The notes under the pieces were generated by a model. It saw nothing but the letters and a program-made list of their open reading frames with translations, was not told where the DNA came from and made no database searches. Both the position numbers and the translations under genes were made by a program. A stretch of DNA of 64,000 bases from Guptibacillus hwajinpoensis (GTDB lineage: Bacteria; Bacillota; Bacilli; Bacillales; Guptibacillaceae): positions 496,001 to 560,000 of the forward strand of contig NZ_JAIVAE010000003.1 in the NCBI RefSeq assembly GCF_020171785.1. The letters are read 5' to 3'. Positions 54,237-63,688 of the stretch are shown here, one piece after another; position 1 is the first letter of the stretch, and every line of letters starts with the position of its first letter.

Positions 54237-55042
54237 TATAATTTCTGATGTGCTTCTTCAACAACTTCTTCTGCAGAAGGAACATTTTCGACTTTGCTCT
54301 CCTGTTTCCAGCCAAGATATAATAGAAATTCGATATTTCCTTCGCCACCAGTTATTGGTGAATATGATATACCGTTTACTTGATATCCTTCTAGTTCAGC
54401 AAAATCCATCATTTCTTTCAGTACACGATGATGAATTTTTTTATCACGTACAATTCCTTTTTTGCCTATTTCGCCGCGGCCTGCTTCAAATTGCGGTTTG
54501 ACGAGAGCGATAACTTCACCTTTCTCTTTCAAAATCCCTTTTAATACAGGTAGGATTAATTTTAAAGAGATGAATGAGACATCTATTGTGGCAAGATCCG
54601 GAAGTCCTTGTTCAAAATCCTCTCTAACAGCATATCGAAAATTCGTTCTTTCTTTCACAACCACACGATCGTCTACTCGCAGTTTCCAAGCTAATTGATT
54701 GTAACCTACATCAAGTGCATAAACGAGGGAAGCGCCATTTTGAAGTGCACAGTCTGTAAAACCACCAGTAGACGAACCAATATCTAAAACCACTTTGTTT
54801 TCGGGATCGAGAGAGAAGACGTCAATGGCCTTCTCTAACTTTAAACCCCCACGTCCAACATAACGTAGCGTATCTCCTTTAATCTGAAGAAGAATATCTT
54901 CTGGCACTTTCATGCCAGGTTTGTCCATCCTTTCCGTCTCTGAAAAGACAAGACCTGCCATAATTGCTCTTTTTGCTTTTTCTCTCGTATCAATTAAACC
55001 TCGGTTTACAAGGAGTACATCTAGTCTTTCTTTTTTTGCCAT
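54236..55042 (-). CDS. yqxC: TlyA-family rRNA methyltransferase YqxC
   Basis: A 268-residue protein: an N-terminal S4 RNA-binding domain (RLDVLLVNRGLIDTREKAKRAI, residues 5-60) and an FtsJ-like SAM methyltransferase domain (VVLDIGSSTGGFTDCALQNGA near residue 85, then a DVSFISL motif). TlyA enzymes 2'-O-methylate rRNA; the target here is unproven. It lies six bases after dxs, so it is co-transcribed. It is the last gene of the oapA-dxs-yqxC unit. Confidence 0.9.
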   Translation of the reverse strand: MAKKERLDVLLVNRGLIDTREKAKRAIMAGLVFSETERMDKPGMKVPEDILLQIKGDTLRYVGRGGLKLEKAIDVFSLDPENKVVLDIGSSTGGFTDCALQNGASLVYALDVGYNQLAWKLRVDDRVVVKERTNFRYAVREDFEQGLPDLATIDVSFISLKLILPVLKGILKEKGEVIALVKPQFEAGRGEIGKKGIVRDKKIHHRVLKEMMDFAELEGYQVNGISYSPITGGEGNIEFLLYLGWKQESKVENVPSAEEVVEEAHQKL

Positions 55043-55048
55043 GCTTTT

Positions 55049-56941
55049 TTATGCCCTCTTTTGTTTTGCTGGAATCATTTTCTTTGCTTTCTCAGCAATA
55101 TCATCTGAAGTTAATCCAATTTCTTTTAATAACTCACTTACACTGCCATGTTCGATATAAGCATCGGGGATTCCCATTCGTTGAATACCACCATGCTGAT
55201 AGCCACTGTCATTAACATATTCTAGAATGGCACTACCAAACCCACCTTGGAGTATAGCTTCTTCAACTGTAAGCATCGGTAACCCTTCTTGCATGAGATC
55301 TGCGATCATTTTCTCATCTAAAGGTTTTATGAAGCGAGCGTTAATCACACGAGCTGAAATACCTTCTTTTTCTAATTTATCCGCAGCACTCAACAGATCT
55401 TGTAACGTAGGGCCAAATGACAAGAGAGCAATATCCGTACCTTCACGAATAACTTCCCAACTACCAATTTGAATTTCTTTTAATTCTTGATCCATCTTTG
55501 TACCAATCCCGTTCCCTCTAGGATAGCGTACAGCAATTGGTCCCTGATTGTACTTCAAACTAGTATAAACCATATGCTGCAATTCATTCTCGTCTTTCGC
55601 CATCATAAGAACCATATTAGGTAAGTGTCTAAGGAATGAGATATCGAAAACACCTTGGTGCGTTTCACCATCTGCTCCTACAAGTCCGGAACGATCAATC
55701 GCTAGGAAAACATTCAAGTTTTGTCGGCAAACGTCATGAACAAGCTGATCATAAGCTCTTTGAAGAAACGTAGAATAAATCGATAAAACCGGTTTTAATT
55801 CCTGAGTTGCAAGTCCTGCAGCCATTGTAGTAGCATGTTGCTCAGCTATACCAACGTCAAAAAGCCTTTCTGGGAATTGTTTTTCAAATGCTTCCCACTT
55901 AGAGCCTACTGTCATTGCTGGTGTGATGACTGAGATGCGATCGTCCTTCTCTGCAAGCTTTCGCACTGTTTCACTAACGACCTTACTATATCCAGGCGCT
56001 GCGACCTTCGGTTTAATTTGTTCACCTGCTTCAATCTTATAAGGACTCACACCGTGCCAAACGCCAATCTGATCGCTTTCTGCGGGTTGATAGCCTTTTC
56101 CTTTTTTCGTAAGTACGTGAATAAGGACCGGTCCTTTTGTCTTCTTAGCATATTTAATGTTTTCCATTAACGCTTCAACGTCATGACCGTCGACTGGTCC
56201 AAGATAGGTAAAACCAAGCTCCTCAAAGAAAATCCCTGAAACCAACAAATATTTCAACGCATCTTTCACGCGCTCAGCGGTTGAAGCTAGCGCTCCGCCA
56301 AACGCAGGAATTTTTTTAAGTAAATACTCAAGTTCATCTTTTGCTTTATGATATTTCCCAGCTGTGCGGAGCTTTCCTAAAATATTATGAAGAGCACCTA
56401 CATTTGGAGCAATAGACATTTCATTGTCATTTAAGATAACGAGCATATCTTTTTGTTCGTGTCCGATATGATTAAGAGCTTCAAGTGCCATCCCACCTGT
56501 AAGAGCCCCATCTCCAATAATCGCAACTACACTTTCGTCAGAGCCTTTCATATCTCGAGCAGCCGCCATCCCCATTGCTGCTGATAATGAGGTAGAGCTG
56601 TGCCCAGTTTCCCAGACGTCATGCTCACTTTCATTTCGTTTTGGAAAACCACAAAGACCTTTATATTTACGTAGCGTATCAAATCTCGAAGCTCGTCCAG
56701 TGAGAATTTTATGGACATAAGCCTGATGGCCAACATCCCAAATAAATTTATCTTTTGGGCTATCATAAATTTTATGAAGCACGATTGTAAGTTCTACTAC
56801 GCCAAGATTAGGCCCAAGATGTCCACCAGTTTCGGATAGTTTATTAATTAAAAAGCTTCTAATCTCTTCAGCAAGCTCGGTCATATCGTTCATATCATAA
56901 TTCTTTAGAAACTTAGGATTCTCAATCTTTTCTAAATCCAT
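55049..56941 (-). CDS. dxs: 1-deoxy-D-xylulose-5-phosphate synthase
   Basis: A 630-residue thiamin-diphosphate enzyme that condenses pyruvate and glyceraldehyde-3-phosphate, the first step of the MEP isoprenoid pathway. The opening [21 protein letters not shown], the thiamin motif [18 protein letters not shown] with [14 protein letters not shown], and the central [16 protein letters not shown] and [14 protein letters not shown] are canonical. It feeds the polyprenyl synthase IspA encoded nearby. It follows oapA by 18 bases. Confidence 0.96.
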   Translation of the reverse strand: MDLEKIENPKFLKNYDMNDMTELAEEIRSFLINKLSETGGHLGPNLGVVELTIVLHKIYDSPKDKFIWDVGHQAYVHKILTGRASRFDTLRKYKGLCGFPKRNESEHDVWETGHSSTSLSAAMGMAAARDMKGSDESVVAIIGDGALTGGMALEALNHIGHEQKDMLVILNDNEMSIAPNVGALHNILGKLRTAGKYHKAKDELEYLLKKIPAFGGALASTAERVKDALKYLLVSGIFFEELGFTYLGPVDGHDVEALMENIKYAKKTKGPVLIHVLTKKGKGYQPAESDQIGVWHGVSPYKIEAGEQIKPKVAAPGYSKVVSETVRKLAEKDDRISVITPAMTVGSKWEAFEKQFPERLFDVGIAEQHATTMAAGLATQELKPVLSIYSTFLQRAYDQLVHDVCRQNLNVFLAIDRSGLVGADGETHQGVFDISFLRHLPNMVLMMAKDENELQHMVYTSLKYNQGPIAVRYPRGNGIGTKMDQELKEIQIGSWEVIREGTDIALLSFGPTLQDLLSAADKLEKEGISARVINARFIKPLDEKMIADLMQEGLPMLTVEEAILQGGFGSAILEYVNDSGYQHGGIQRMGIPDAYIEHGSVSELLKEIGLTSDDIAEKAKKMIPAKQKRA

Positions 56942-56959
56942 GGGAATGTCCTCCCCTTC

Positions 56960-57568
56960 TTATTTCGATTTACGGTTTCCCTTTTTCTTTTTGGATTGTT
57001 TGTCCACCATCTTGATCTTAAATGTTTTTTCTACATAGTATAAAAATCTACCTACTTGAAAGATGATACCTGTAGAAAAGTGGATGGCAAACGTTTTTCC
57101 GAGCGCTTTTCCTCCAACCGTTAACGCAGCAATGACGCTTGTAAATACTACTGATATTATATATTGAAACAAAGATCCATCGCTATGTCCAAGCTGAAGT
57201 GTTAATTGGACGACAACGGTTGCAGAGGCTGTACCGCTTATAATACCCGATATATCACCAATTACATCATTACAGAAGCTTGCTACACGATCTGCGTTAC
57301 GTGTCACAAAGATCGCATGTTTCGCACCAGTAAGACGTTCTGCTGCCATCGCATGAAATGGCACTTCGTTTGCGGCAGTAGAAGCTACCCCAATTGTATC
57401 AAAGAATATCCCAATTAGAACGATCAACAGAACCACAATCATACCAATTGCCCATGAAACTCCACTTAATACCGCTGTTGATATAATTGAAAAAATAGCC
57501 GCTAACACAAGTGTGATAACGGCAATAGCTAAACTCCAGTTTATGGATTTTGATACGGAAGCTTTCAT
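56960..57568 (-). CDS. oapA: OLE-associated membrane protein OapA
   Basis: A 202-residue membrane protein with about four spans (residues about 12-32, 36-58, 108-130, 138-158) and a very basic tail (KKKKGNRKSK). The second span runs into a segment, ANEVPFHAMAAERLTGAKHA then RNADRVASFCNDVIGD, that faintly recalls the CNNM/CorB membrane domain of magnesium exporters. Its place directly behind OLE RNA and before dxs is that of B. halodurans OapA (BH2780), which binds OLE RNA at the membrane. AAGGAG precedes the ATG. The name rests on location, size and basic tail. Confidence 0.87.
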   Translation of the reverse strand: MKASVSKSINWSLAIAVITLVLAAIFSIISTAVLSGVSWAIGMIVVLLIVLIGIFFDTIGVASTAANEVPFHAMAAERLTGAKHAIFVTRNADRVASFCNDVIGDISGIISGTASATVVVQLTLQLGHSDGSLFQYIISVVFTSVIAALTVGGKALGKTFAIHFSTGIIFQVGRFLYYVEKTFKIKMVDKQSKKKKGNRKSK

Positions 57569-57599
57569 ATCTACTCCTTGTCCATTATATAATCACATA

Positions 57600-58294
57600 A
57601 AAATAAGTATCCAACTAACAGGACATCAAGGGGTCAGTTCGTTTCCCCCTGTTCCCTGTCAGTTGAATACCCCTGTTGTATTATGTATCGCAGAGTGGTC
57701 ACTTAAAGAGTAAAGACTGCGGCTTAGGTCCAGTAGGTTTTCCCAGATTGATACCTCAACGTCGCCGTTCAGGCGGTTTCCCTTTACATCAATCTTAGCG
57801 TAGTCACCAGGCGCTAGACTGGATTACCACTTAGTCCGCACTATAATCCCCTTTAAGTGTCACTCGGAACAGTCTAGGAGTTTTCCTCAACAGTTCCACA
57901 CATTTCCTAGCCTCTTTTGCAGAGCAGATTTCATATGGGTGGTAGGAAAAAAGCGGCCGGCCGAGCTGCAAATTTCCAATAATCCATAATCCCCTCTAGC
58001 TCCACTCAAGGCAGGCTACGCTGTTCAACTGCGTTCCCATGCAGCTGCAACAGGTTCATACCCCAATTCATAGCAGGCAGCGTTAACCGCTCTGCTACAA
58101 GAATGGGCCTCCGCGGAAGCAGGGTCAACGCCCACATGCCTTTGTGGATCGCCCTGCGACCTTAACTCCCAGCATCGACCCAAGTCTGGGCGACTCAAGC
58201 CAACACCAGGAACTTCATCGATGTGCCCTATGGCGGATTTTTAGGCCCGCCTTCAGAAATGGCGAACTGACTAGAATACTGCACCACTCAGTCT
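57600..58294 (-). ncRNA. ole: OLE RNA (ornate large extremophilic RNA)
   Basis: About 690 bases without a credible reading frame lie between ispA and oapA, exactly the known OLE site. Transcribed on the minus strand from a strong promoter at 58301-58329, it would end at a 16-bp stem (57607-57622 with 57655-57670) followed by TTATTTTTATG. It contains many local inverted repeats and two copies of AGGGGATTAT. OLE RNA forms a membrane-bound complex with OapA and other proteins and affects resistance to cold, alcohols and magnesium stress in B. halodurans. A covariance search would settle the ends. Confidence 0.85.
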
Positions 58295-58300
58295 TAATTT

Positions 58301-58329
58301 ATTATACCACACATTCATTTTATGCTCAA
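58301..58329 (-). promoter_or_regulatory. Sigma-A promoter of OLE RNA
   Basis: TTGAGC (58324-58329) and TATAAT (58301-58306), 17 bases apart, read on the minus strand. Transcription would start near 58294. The -35 element lies just past the ispA stop at 58337, so OLE can be made apart from the upstream operon. Confidence 0.75.
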
Positions 58330-58336
58330 TTATGTG

Positions 58337-59218
58337 TTAGTGGTCCCGCTCTACAATAAATTTCGCAATAGATTGTAACGTGTCCTTTTCTACGTTAGCA
58401 GCAGTTAGATGGGCTAATCCCTCTTTAAAATGATGATTAAGTTTTTCTTTTGCTCCGTCTAGTGTGAGAAGCTTTGGATAAGTACTTTTTTCGTTCGTTT
58501 CATCACTACCAGGAAGTTTTCCAATCTTTCCTTCTTCTCCTTCAACGTCAAGAATATCATCGCTAATTTGGAAGGAAAGGCCTATATGTTCGCCAAAAGC
58601 ACGTAGATGTTCACGTTGATGACTTGTTGCATGACCAATTATTGCCCCAGCCATAATAGAAAATACAAGAAGTTTTCCTGTTTTATGATGATGAATGTAT
58701 TCAAGTTGTTCTAGCGTTAATTCTTGTTTCTCCCCGTCTAAATCCGCCATTTGTCCTCCTACCATTCCGGAAGGGCCAGCAGCGTGAGATAATAATTTAA
58801 TCAAGTCAACTTTTTGTTCACTTGTTAAATTGGAATCTGCAATAAGTTCAAAGCTTTGGGTTAAAAGCGCATCCCCAGCAAGAATCGCAGTTGCCTCTCC
58901 AAAAACGATATGATTTGTTGGTTTACCTCGACGTAAATCGTCATCATCCATTGCAGGCAAGTCATCATGAATCAATGAGTACGTGTGAATCATCTCAACC
59001 GCACACGCCACCGGAATGGCTTCTTTAATAGAATGACCAAATGCTTCTACGGTAGCGAGCATTAATATTGGACGAATGCGTTTTCCACCTGCGTGAATGG
59101 AATACAACATCGCATCCTTCAATGATTCCGGCATCTCCAAGCGGTCAATGTATGCGGGAAGTTCTTCATCCAACAGTTTCTTACATTCGTTCATATAGGA
59201 ACTGAGATCTGAAGTCAC
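58337..59218 (-). CDS. ispA: Polyprenyl (farnesyl) diphosphate synthase
   Basis: A 293-residue prenyl elongase that builds farnesyl diphosphate from DMAPP/GPP and IPP. The first Asp-rich motif is [18 protein letters not shown] near residue 84, the second is [14 protein letters not shown] near 228, and GGKRIRPIL near 43 binds IPP. It belongs to the YqiD type of B. subtilis. The start overlaps the xseB stop by four bases. OLE RNA begins right after its stop. Confidence 0.93.
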   Translation of the reverse strand: MTSDLSSYMNECKKLLDEELPAYIDRLEMPESLKDAMLYSIHAGGKRIRPILMLATVEAFGHSIKEAIPVACAVEMIHTYSLIHDDLPAMDDDDLRRGKPTNHIVFGEATAILAGDALLTQSFELIADSNLTSEQKVDLIKLLSHAAGPSGMVGGQMADLDGEKQELTLEQLEYIHHHKTGKLLVFSIMAGAIIGHATSHQREHLRAFGEHIGLSFQISDDILDVEGEEGKIGKLPGSDETNEKSTYPKLLTLDGAKEKLNHHFKEGLAHLTAANVEKDTLQSIAKFIVERDH

Positions 59219-59451
59219 GCTTCATCCTCCTGGACAGAAAAACGTTTAATTTCACCGTTTTCTTCAACAATTTGATCCATTTTACCCTCAACGGATTGCA
59301 GTTTCTCATGGCATACATTTGATAAATTCATTCCTTCTTGAAAGAGTGAAATCGCTTTTTCAAGAGGTACGTTACCTTCTTCCAATGCTCCGACAATTTG
59401 TTCTAACTTTTCCATCGCTTCTTCAAATGTTACGTTCTCATTTTTCTCCAT
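59215..59451 (-). CDS. xseB: Exodeoxyribonuclease VII small subunit
   Basis: A 78-residue helical protein with the XseB pattern [33 protein letters not shown] across residues 6-38. It assembles with XseA into the single-strand-specific nuclease. GAGGAGA about ten bases before the ATG at 59451 is a better start than the GTG at 59460. It overlaps the end of xseA by 14 bases and the start of ispA by four. Confidence 0.92.
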   Translation of the reverse strand: MEKNENVTFEEAMEKLEQIVGALEEGNVPLEKAISLFQEGMNLSNVCHEKLQSVEGKMDQIVEENGEIKRFSVQEDEA

Positions 59452-60796
59452 TCGAATCACTCTCCTCTAATCCCCATACATGGCAATCAATTTTCCCATC
59501 TGTCATTTCAAGTTTTAGAATATCTCCAGGTTGAACCTGATGAACAGATTTAATGAGTTCTTCTTCTTTATATGCAAGGCTATAGCCACGCTCCATTACT
59601 TTTAATGGACTTAAAGCATTCAGTTTCCCTGCAGCAAGCGAAAAATCACGTTGTTTTCCCAGTAGAACACGCTGCATTTCTTTATTTAAAGAAAGTTTAA
59701 GCTCTTCAAGCTCCTGGCTCGCTTCTTTAAGAAGTTTTTGTGGATGCTGCTTCACTAGCTGCTTATGATTTCGTTCTACTCGCTCTGTGGTATATGATAG
59801 CAATCGCTTCATATTTCGTTGCATTCGTTCAACTTGCATATCAAGCTCTTGTTCCTTTTGTTTCAATAATTGATCAGGATAACGAAAGGCATATGACTTC
59901 TGGAGGTTTGATAATCGATCTCGATCCGTAGCTAACGTTTCTTGCATGACTCTCATTAACCTATGTACTCGTTGGTCAACCCGCTCTTTTAATTCTACTA
60001 CGCTGGATACTGCCAGTTCAGCTGCTCCAGTTGGCGTTGGTGCTCTTAAATCTGAAACAAAATCAGCAATAGTAAAATCGGTCTCATGGCCAACAGCTGA
60101 TATAATTGGCACTCTTGAATTTGCTATACTTCTGGCAACTTCTTCTTCGTTAAATGCCCATAACTCTTCAATTGACCCTCCACCTCTACCAACAATCAGC
60201 ACATCAATCATTTTCATAGCATTTGCCATCTCGATCGCCTGAACAATTGACCCCTTAGCACGATTCCCCTGAACAAGAACGGGAAACACCGTTATCCTAG
60301 CAGCCGGATAACGTCTTTTGATCGTTGTAAAAATATCTCGAATAGCTGCTCCAGTTGGGGAGGTAATCACTCCAATTTCTGTAGGATATCGGGGTATTTG
60401 CTGTTTGAGGTTTTCTGAAAACAACCCTTCAAATTCGAGTTTTCGTTTCAATTCTTCATAAGCTAAATATAAATTCCCAATTCCATCAGGCTGCATTTCT
60501 TTTGCATAGAGCTGATATTGACCATACGGTTCAAACACTGATATCTCGCCTCGAATTAGGACTTTCATACCGCTTTCCGGCTTGAATTTCATATGTCGAT
60601 TGTTTCCAGCAAACATCACTGCCTGAACACGCGACTTATCATCTTTTACAGTAAAATAAAGATGCCCTCGATTGTGAAGCTTCACATTCGATAGTTCACC
60701 ACGTAACCAGACATCTTGAAGTGCTGGCTCATTATCAATCATCCGCTTCACTTGTCTCGTAAGGGCTGTAACCGATATATAGCGATCAGCTTTCAC
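59438..60796 (-). CDS. xseA: Exodeoxyribonuclease VII large subunit
   Basis: A 452-residue nuclease subunit. The N-terminal OB fold ([18 protein letters not shown], then [25 protein letters not shown]) is followed by the catalytic core: [31 protein letters not shown] and [29 protein letters not shown] long coiled coil occupies about 275-395. It lies 22 bases after nusB. The folD gene found between these in B. subtilis is missing. Confidence 0.94.
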   Translation of the reverse strand: MKADRYISVTALTRQVKRMIDNEPALQDVWLRGELSNVKLHNRGHLYFTVKDDKSRVQAVMFAGNNRHMKFKPESGMKVLIRGEISVFEPYGQYQLYAKEMQPDGIGNLYLAYEELKRKLEFEGLFSENLKQQIPRYPTEIGVITSPTGAAIRDIFTTIKRRYPAARITVFPVLVQGNRAKGSIVQAIEMANAMKMIDVLIVGRGGGSIEELWAFNEEEVARSIANSRVPIISAVGHETDFTIADFVSDLRAPTPTGAAELAVSSVVELKERVDQRVHRLMRVMQETLATDRDRLSNLQKSYAFRYPDQLLKQKEQELDMQVERMQRNMKRLLSYTTERVERNHKQLVKQHPQKLLKEASQELEELKLSLNKEMQRVLLGKQRDFSLAAGKLNALSPLKVMERGYSLAYKEEELIKSVHQVQPGDILKLEMTDGKIDCHVWGLEESDSNGEK

Positions 60797-60817
60797 AACG
60801 TTCCCCTCCTCATTGAA

Positions 60818-61204
60818 TTAGCTTTTTTGTATGATTTTAGAGAGGACTCCATTTACAAAGCGTCCCGATTCTTCTCCACCGAACAATTTTGCTAGTTCAA
60901 CGGCTTCATTTAAACTAACATTTACTGGTATATCATCTCTCATCACTATTTCATACGAAGCCATTCGAAGAACAGAACGGTCTACATTACCAATTCGGCT
61001 AAAGGTCCAGTTAACAAGGTTCTCTTTAATGACTGCATCAATCTTTTCGAGATTCTCAAGCGTTCCGAAGACAAGCTCAGATAGAAACTCGTCACCTTCT
61101 CCCTCATTTAAAACGTGTTGCAGGGCCTCACGTGGATCGGTGTCTGTTACATCTATTTGAAACAATACCTGGATGGCTTTTTCTCTTGCATGTCTTCTTT
61201 TCAT
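60818..61204 (-). CDS. nusB: Transcription antitermination factor NusB
   Basis: A 128-residue all-helical RNA-binding protein that joins NusE (S10) at boxA sites of rRNA operons. The Arg-rich start RRHAREKAIQVLFQIDV, the middle NWTFSRIGNVDRSVLRMASYEI and the end DIPVNVSLNEAVELAKLFGGEESGRFVNGVL (across residues 86-118) are canonical. It is the first gene after the yqhY terminator, so it starts a new transcription unit with xseA, xseB and ispA. Confidence 0.95.
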   Translation of the reverse strand: MKRRHAREKAIQVLFQIDVTDTDPREALQHVLNEGEGDEFLSELVFGTLENLEKIDAVIKENLVNWTFSRIGNVDRSVLRMASYEIVMRDDIPVNVSLNEAVELAKLFGGEESGRFVNGVLSKIIQKS

Positions 61205-61381
61205 TGCTATACTCCCTTTACGCTTATATTGCTATACCAATAAATAATAGCATAATGTTGAGGACAAATACAGGTTTTGCAATGTCCAATTGTTTTCATA
61301 AACTTAGTAAGGTTCGTGAAAGTTGCTCCGATGCGTAAAATTCATTTCATTCATGAGTGGAGTCACATTCGTAAAAAAAGC

Positions 61382-61417
61382 AAAAAAACAAGCAGAGGGG
61401 ACATGCCCCGCTGCTTA
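61382..61417 (-). terminator. Terminator after yqhY
   Basis: AAGCAGCGGGG, CATGT, CCCCTCTGCTT, then GTTTTTTTG on the minus strand. It overlaps the yqhY stop. Confidence 0.88.
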
Positions 61418-61810
61418 TTCTTCGTCTTCAGTTTCTTTTTTATCAAACGTGATTCCAACAACGCTCACATTAACCGCGCTGATTTCTAGCGCAGTCATTG
61501 TTAGAAGCGCCTGTCGAATGTTTTCTTGTACCTTCTCACACACTTCAGGAATGGATAAACCATAGCTTACTACAACGTATGCATCCAAAATGATGCCATC
61601 CTCATCAAGCTCTACCTTGACACCTTTTCGATGATCTTTTCGTCCAAAGCGTTCCACAACACCTGAAGCGAAATTCCCTCTCATTTCTGCAACACCGTCA
61701 ACTTCTGAAGCAGCAATACTACCGATTACTTCAATAACTTCTGGTGATATTTCGACTTTTCCAAGTCCAGTATCGTGCTCTTCCATTTCAAATGATTGAA
61801 GTTCATTCAT
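61415..61810 (-). CDS. yqhY: Asp23/Gls24 family protein YqhY
   Basis: A 131-residue protein of the Asp23/Gls24 (DUF322) family, placed behind accC as in most Firmicutes. The core begins GKVEISPEVIEVIGSIAASEVDGVAEM and continues with VKVELDEDGIILDAYVVVSYG and the helix IPEVCEKVQENIRQAL. In B. subtilis it affects acetyl-CoA carboxylase activity, and lipid synthesis is perturbed without it. GAGGTG six bases before the ATG at 61810 sets the start. The tail is acidic. Confidence 0.92.
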   Translation of the reverse strand: MNELQSFEMEEHDTGLGKVEISPEVIEVIGSIAASEVDGVAEMRGNFASGVVERFGRKDHRKGVKVELDEDGIILDAYVVVSYGLSIPEVCEKVQENIRQALLTMTALEISAVNVSVVGITFDKKETEDEE

Positions 61811-61820
61811 ATTGAACACC

Positions 61821-63188
61821 TCACTTAGAATTCGTTGATTGTTCTGTTAAATCGTATTTCTCAAGAAACTTAGTGTTGAAGTCGCCGCTTACAAATTTCT
61901 CGTGACTCATTAAACGCATATGGAATGGAATGGTCGTTTTGACACCTTCCACCACAAACTCTCCAAGAGCCCGCTTCATTCTAGCAATCGCTTCTTCTCT
62001 TGTATCAGCGTAAGTAATGAGCTTTGCTACCATTGAATCATAGAAAGGCAAAATATCATAACCAGGATAGACAGCAGAATCTACACGAACGCCAAACCCA
62101 CCTGGAGGGAGGTACATGTCGACCTTCCCTGGAGATGGCATGAATTTCTTGTCAGGGTCTTCTGCATTAATGCGACATTCAATCGCCCATCCTTTGAACG
62201 TTACATCTTCCTGCGTGTACCGCAACGTTTCATCAGAAGCTGCTCGAATTTGCTCTTTAATTAAATCAATACCCGTTACCATTTCTGTCACAGGATGCTC
62301 AACCTGAATACGTGTATTCATTTCCATAAAATAAAATTTCCCTGTTGGCTCAAAAATAAACTCAACAGTTCCTGCACCAGAATATTGGACGGCTTTCGCA
62401 GCACGAACGGCAGCATCGCCCATTTTTTTTCTGATGGTTTCATCAAGAGCTGGGGAAGGCGTTTCCTCTACAAGCTTTTGCAAACGTCTTTGGATTGAGC
62501 AATCTCGCTCTCCAAGATGGATCGCATTCCCATGATTATCAGCAAGGACCTGAATTTCCACATGGCGAAAATCTTCGATAAACTTCTCAATGTAGACCCC
62601 AGGATTACCAAATGCAGTCGATGCTTCCTGCTGGGTAATGTTAATTCCTTTTACTAATTCGTTTTCATCCTTAGCAATCCGGATACCTTTACCACCACCG
62701 CCAGCGGTCGCTTTAATAATGACAGGATACCCCATCTCATTAGCCAGAGCTACCGCTTCGTCTGCATCCTTCACGATGCCCTCAGAACCGGGTACAATCG
62801 GCACTCCCGCTTCCTTCATCGTTGTTCTAGCAACGTCCTTGGTACCCATACGACTAATCGCTTCAGGGCTTGGTCCAATGAACGTAATATTGCACTCTCT
62901 ACATAACTCTGCAAAGTCTGCGTTTTCCGAAAGAAATCCATAACCAGGATGAATCGCATCAACACCGGTTACCGTTGCAATACTCATAATATTGGTGAAG
63001 TTTAAATAGCTGTCTTTTGAAGCAGTTGGTCCAATACAATAAGCTTCATCTGCTAACCTAACATGCAGGGCTTCTTTATCGGCTTGAGAATACACAGCAA
63101 CCGTTTCAATGCCAAGCTCTTCACAAGCACGGATAATTCGAACAGCAATTTCTCCTCGATTGGCTACAAGTACTTTCTTAATCTCCAT
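61821..63188 (-). CDS. accC: Biotin carboxylase subunit of acetyl-CoA carboxylase
   Basis: A 455-residue ATP-grasp enzyme that carboxylates biotin on AccB, the first half of malonyl-CoA synthesis. The N-terminal [21 protein letters not shown], the ATP loop [20 protein letters not shown] and the catalytic [21 protein letters not shown] are all intact. It lies 11 bases after accB and 10 before yqhY. It could also serve the orphan carboxyltransferase at 29466-31013, but that is a guess. Confidence 0.96.
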   Translation of the reverse strand: MEIKKVLVANRGEIAVRIIRACEELGIETVAVYSQADKEALHVRLADEAYCIGPTASKDSYLNFTNIMSIATVTGVDAIHPGYGFLSENADFAELCRECNITFIGPSPEAISRMGTKDVARTTMKEAGVPIVPGSEGIVKDADEAVALANEMGYPVIIKATAGGGGKGIRIAKDENELVKGINITQQEASTAFGNPGVYIEKFIEDFRHVEIQVLADNHGNAIHLGERDCSIQRRLQKLVEETPSPALDETIRKKMGDAAVRAAKAVQYSGAGTVEFIFEPTGKFYFMEMNTRIQVEHPVTEMVTGIDLIKEQIRAASDETLRYTQEDVTFKGWAIECRINAEDPDKKFMPSPGKVDMYLPPGGFGVRVDSAVYPGYDILPFYDSMVAKLITYADTREEAIARMKRALGEFVVEGVKTTIPFHMRLMSHEKFVSGDFNTKFLEKYDLTEQSTNSK

Positions 63189-63199
63189 ACCATCATCAC

Positions 63200-63688
63200 C
63201 TATGCTTTCACTAAAAACAGAGGTTGTCCGTATTCAACTAGCTGTCCATCCTCAACTAGCATTTCAACGATTTCTCCATTTACCTCTGCTTCTATTTCAT
63301 TAAAAAGCTTCATTGCTTCAATGATGCAGACTACGCTATCTTCTGAAACTTTCTCTCCAGTTTTTACGTAAAGTTCCGATTCTGGATTCGGACGAGCATA
63401 GAACGTTCCCACCATTGGTGATTCGATTTTATGTAATGATTCATCTTGTACTTCTTCTTTTTCAGCCGCTTTAGGTTCTTCTTTAACAGGAGAAGAAGCC
63501 GGCATCGTTTGATCAACAGGCTGTTGTGCAATGGTTTGCTGTACAGGTTGTTGAACAGGTGCCTCTGCATATTGCACTTCATTTTTCTTTAATACAATCT
63601 TAGATCCATCACTTTCATATTCAAATTCATCAATGCTTGATTGATCAATTAGTTTGATCAATTCGCGAATTTCTTGAACTTTTAACAA
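63200..63688 (-). CDS. accB: Biotin carboxyl carrier protein
   Basis: A 162-residue carrier. The N-terminal helix region [23 protein letters not shown] is followed by a Pro/Gln/Val-rich linker (residues about 45-80) and the biotinyl domain, with the biotinylated Lys in [18 protein letters not shown] near residue 128. The longest frame begins at 63763, but GGGAGTGG lies before a TTG at 63688, which gives the usual AccB length and start. A TTG start may keep AccB low. It begins the accB-accC-yqhY unit. Confidence 0.92.
   Translation of the reverse strand: MLKVQEIRELIKLIDQSSIDEFEYESDGSKIVLKKNEVQYAEAPVQQPVQQTIAQQPVDQTMPASSPVKEEPKAAEKEEVQDESLHKIESPMVGTFYARPNPESELYVKTGEKVSEDSVVCIIEAMKLFNEIEAEVNGEIVEMLVEDGQLVEYGQPLFLVKA

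Noticed and set aside
58144-58359. Plus-strand frame of 71 codons inside the OLE region
   Set aside because: No ribosome-binding site, odd composition, and antisense to a structured RNA with its own promoter.
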